A stretch of 64,000 bases of DNA from Sphingomonas sp. FARSPH (GTDB lineage: Bacteria > Pseudomonadota > Alphaproteobacteria > Sphingomonadales > Sphingomonadaceae). Position 1 is the first letter of the stretch. The number at the start of each line of letters is the position of its first letter. Shown here in pieces: positions 62,137-64,000 of the stretch. Location: assembly GCF_003355005.1 (NCBI RefSeq), contig NZ_CP029985.1, positions 1,851,001-1,915,000 on the forward strand, given 5' to 3'. Below the pieces are notes generated by a model. The model searched no databases, was not told the DNA's origin, and worked only from the letters and a program-made list of their open reading frames with translations. The translations under genes were made by a program, and so were the position numbers.

Positions 62137-62613
62137 ATGGCACCGCACGACCATGTCCGATCGTTCATGATCCATCCGGGGGTGACCCTGTCGCTGTTTA
62201 CGGTCTTCGCGCCCGCTCTTGCGGGGGCGTGGGACGATTTTGGCCGCGTCCAGTTCGCGCAGGTGACGCTGCACCAGCGGGTCGTGATCCGCGTCACGAC
62301 GACGGCGCCCGCGCCCGTATCCGCGCCCCGACCGATCACCTGGAAAGAGAAAAAGGGGCCCAAATGTATCGCGGTCGCCGATCTGGGCGGCGCGATGGTC
62401 AGCGGGGACGGCGCGATCGACCTGGCGCTGACCGGCAACCGCCGCATCCGTGCGCACCTGGGCGGGGAATGCCGGCCGATGGATTATTATTCCCGTTTCT
62501 ATCTGAAACCCGCGGCGGACGGGCGCGTGTGCGCCAATCGCGACGTGCTGAGCATGCGATCGGGGCTGACGTGCGAAATCAAGGCCTTCCGCACGCTGGT
62601 GCCGCGCAAATAA
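62137..62613 (+). CDS. Hypothetical exported protein
   Basis: 158 residues from ATG 62137, or 148 from ATG 62167, which begins just before a hydrophobic signal-like stretch (MIHPGVTLSLFTVFAPALAGA). The mature part is small, with four Cys (KCIAVADLGG, GGECRPMDYY, VCANRDVL, LTCEIKAF) that could form two disulfides, and an otherwise beta-rich pattern. Not recognised. Neither start has a strong ribosome site. Confidence 0.7.
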   Translation: MAPHDHVRSFMIHPGVTLSLFTVFAPALAGAWDDFGRVQFAQVTLHQRVVIRVTTTAPAPVSAPRPITWKEKKGPKCIAVADLGGAMVSGDGAIDLALTGNRRIRAHLGGECRPMDYYSRFYLKPAADGRVCANRDVLSMRSGLTCEIKAFRTLVPRK

Positions 62614-62712
62614 GGCGCGCGGGCCCGAAAATCTTGACTTTTGCGCGTAAATCCGCAAGCGCGCGAAGCGATGTCGCAGGCAGTCGCCGCGACCGTTTTC
62701 CCGGACCTCTGC

Positions 62713-64000
62713 ATGAGCTTTGCCGATCTCGGCCTTTCCGACGAACTCCTGAAGGCAGTGACCGACGCCGGCTATACCGAGCCGACGCCGATCCAGGCGA
62801 GCGCGATTCCCTCCGTGCTGATGATGCGCGACCTGATCGGCATCGCGCAGACGGGGACGGGCAAGACCGCGGCCTTCGTCCTGCCGATGATCGACATCCT
62901 GGCGCACGGGCGCAGCCGTGCCCGCATGCCGCGCAGCCTAATCCTGGAGCCGACGCGCGAACTCGCCGCGCAGGTGGCGGAGAATTTCGAGAAGTATGGT
63001 GCCGGCCACAAGCTGTCGATGGCGCTGCTGATCGGCGGCGTGTCGATGGGCGACCAGATCAAGGCGCTGGAAAAGGGCGTCGACGTGCTGATCGCAACGC
63101 CGGGCCGGCTGATGGATTTGTTCCAGCGTGGCAACATCCTGCTGACCGGATGTTCGTTGCTGGTGATCGACGAGGCGGACCGGATGCTCGACATGGGGTT
63201 CATCCCCGACATCGAGGAAATCTGCACCAAGCTGCCCAAGCAGCGTCAGACCCTGTTGTTTTCGGCGACGATGCCGCCGCCGATCAAGAAGCTGGCTGAC
63301 AAGTTCCTCGACAATCCCAAGACGATCGAGGTCGCGCGGCCCGCGTCAACCAACGTCAACATCAAGCAATGGCTGGTCCCGGTGCCGGGCAGCGCGTTCA
63401 AGAAGCGTGACGCGCTGCGCCAGTTGCTGCGCCAGGACGACGTCACCACTGCGATCATCTTCTGCAACCGCAAGACGACGGTGCGTGAGCTCAACAAGAG
63501 CCTGAAGAAGCACGGCTTCCGCTCGGGCGAGATCCATGGCGACATGGAGCAGCCGCAGCGGCTGGCCGAACTCGACCTGTTCAAGAAGGGTGAGATCAAC
63601 ATCCTGGTGGCGAGCGACGTCGCGGCGCGCGGGCTCGACATCAAGGGCGTGTCCCACGTCTTCAACTTCGATGCGCCGTGGCATCCGGACGATTACGTCC
63701 ACCGCATCGGTCGCACCGGCCGCGGCGGCGCGACCGGCGTCGCCTACACGCTGATGACCGCGGAAGATGCGGAGAACATCGACAATATCGAAAAGCTGAC
63801 CGGGCAGAAGATCGATCGCATGACGATCGAACAGACGCCGGACACCGCCGAAGAGGCGCGCCCGCCGCGCCGCGAGCGCAGCACGCGTAGCGGCCGGGGC
63901 GAGGACCGCGGCGAGCGGCCCGAGCGGGGCGGTCGCCGCGATCGTCGCGACGCCGGTCAGGCGACGGAGGCCCCGCGTGCGGATCACGCCCGTGCCAATA
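62713..64000 (+). CDS. DEAD-box ATP-dependent RNA helicase (3' truncated by window edge)
   Basis: 429 codons to the window end, still open. Q motif GYTEPTPIQ, Walker A AQTGTGKT, PTRELA, TPGR, DEAD box VIDEADRMLDMG, SAT, the second RecA domain with IIFCNRK, ARGLDIKG and HRIGRTGRGG. An Arg/Gly-rich tail begins at about residue 385, as in RhlE/CsdA-like helicases. It remodels RNA in ribosome assembly or decay. ATG 62713; the frame has no overlapping gene. RhlE type is likely, but the end is missing. Confidence 0.95.
   Translation, partial: MSFADLGLSDELLKAVTDAGYTEPTPIQASAIPSVLMMRDLIGIAQTGTGKTAAFVLPMIDILAHGRSRARMPRSLILEPTRELAAQVAENFEKYGAGHKLSMALLIGGVSMGDQIKALEKGVDVLIATPGRLMDLFQRGNILLTGCSLLVIDEADRMLDMGFIPDIEEICTKLPKQRQTLLFSATMPPPIKKLADKFLDNPKTIEVARPASTNVNIKQWLVPVPGSAFKKRDALRQLLRQDDVTTAIIFCNRKTTVRELNKSLKKHGFRSGEIHGDMEQPQRLAELDLFKKGEINILVASDVAARGLDIKGVSHVFNFDAPWHPDDYVHRIGRTGRGGATGVAYTLMTAEDAENIDNIEKLTGQKIDRMTIEQTPDTAEEARPPRRERSTRSGRGEDRGERPERGGRRDRRDAGQATEAPRADHARAN

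Overview
The window is high-GC chromosomal DNA that looks like a sphingomonad alphaproteobacterium, most likely Sphingomonas or a close relative. The evidence is a large TonB-dependent receptor ending in Phe, a SapC-family protein, a cpdR-type cell-cycle response regulator, a DUF1013 (TrcR-like) regulator, an alphaproteobacterial LexA box (GTTC-N7-GTTC) at uvrA, and dispersed REP-like inverted repeats. Genes are tightly packed on both strands, often with 1-4 nt start/stop overlaps. I find no CRISPR array, rRNA, integrase or transposase.

Layout. 1-1.8 kb: the end of an OmpR-type response regulator and its overlapping histidine kinase. 1.9-4.1 kb: a translationally coupled beta-carbonic anhydrase and SulP anion transporter. 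4.4-5.25 kb: a TorF-type outer-membrane protein. 5.3-9.2 kb: a carbohydrate cluster (GH130 phosphorylase, GH13 alpha-glucosidase, GT4 glycosyltransferase). 9.25-13.6 kb: a tripartite efflux operon (inner-membrane MFS pump, HlyD/EmrA adaptor, outer-membrane lipoprotein) whose last gene carries an in-frame repeat element. 13.7-15.8 kb: a hybrid PAS-GAF histidine kinase. 15.9-20.5 kb (minus strand): an AcvB/VirJ-like hydrolase, a DUF2147 protein, the lysyl-phosphatidylglycerol synthase/flippase MprF and a CitE-like lyase, in that transcription order; this is a membrane-lipid remodelling operon. 20.75-23.8 kb: a TonB-dependent receptor.

23.9-34.1 kb is the most accessory-looking part. It holds a single-chain MmeI-like type IIL restriction-modification enzyme, a small Lys-rich protein, SOS-controlled uvrA, an AT-rich P-loop ATPase gene wedged directly behind uvrA, a BrnT/BrnA toxin-antitoxin pair, and an uncharacterised helix-turn-helix protein. 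34.3-40.3 kb: an S9 peptidase, a SleB-type cell-wall hydrolase and a fused M16 metallopeptidase. 40.5-46.1 kb (minus): a housekeeping run xseB, ispA, coaD, cyclophilin, queA, EF-hand protein, then tgt and a small membrane protein, with both late queuosine-pathway genes present. 46.2-52.8 kb: an aldehyde dehydrogenase, a 7TM diguanylate cyclase, a candidate ParE toxin with an unrecognised partner, clpA and a DUF1192 protein. 52.8-57.6 kb: a quinone oxidoreductase, a frameshifted secreted-protein gene, a small membrane protein, the DUF1013 regulator, a dienelactone hydrolase, a glutathione S-transferase and tRNA-Val(GAC). 57.6-64 kb: cpdR, an N-formylglutamate amidohydrolase, a candidate small RNA, a cytochrome b561, SapC, a D-2-hydroxyacid-type FAD dehydrogenase, a hypothetical secreted protein, and a DEAD-box helicase cut by the window end.

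The observations most worth a second look are the structured candidate sRNA at about 58,955-59,063 (minus), the exact D-X9-E-X-K nuclease motif of the MmeI-like enzyme, the AT-rich single-gene insertion behind uvrA, the repeat element translated into an efflux lipoprotein leader, and the overlapping ParE-like toxin with its unknown partner.
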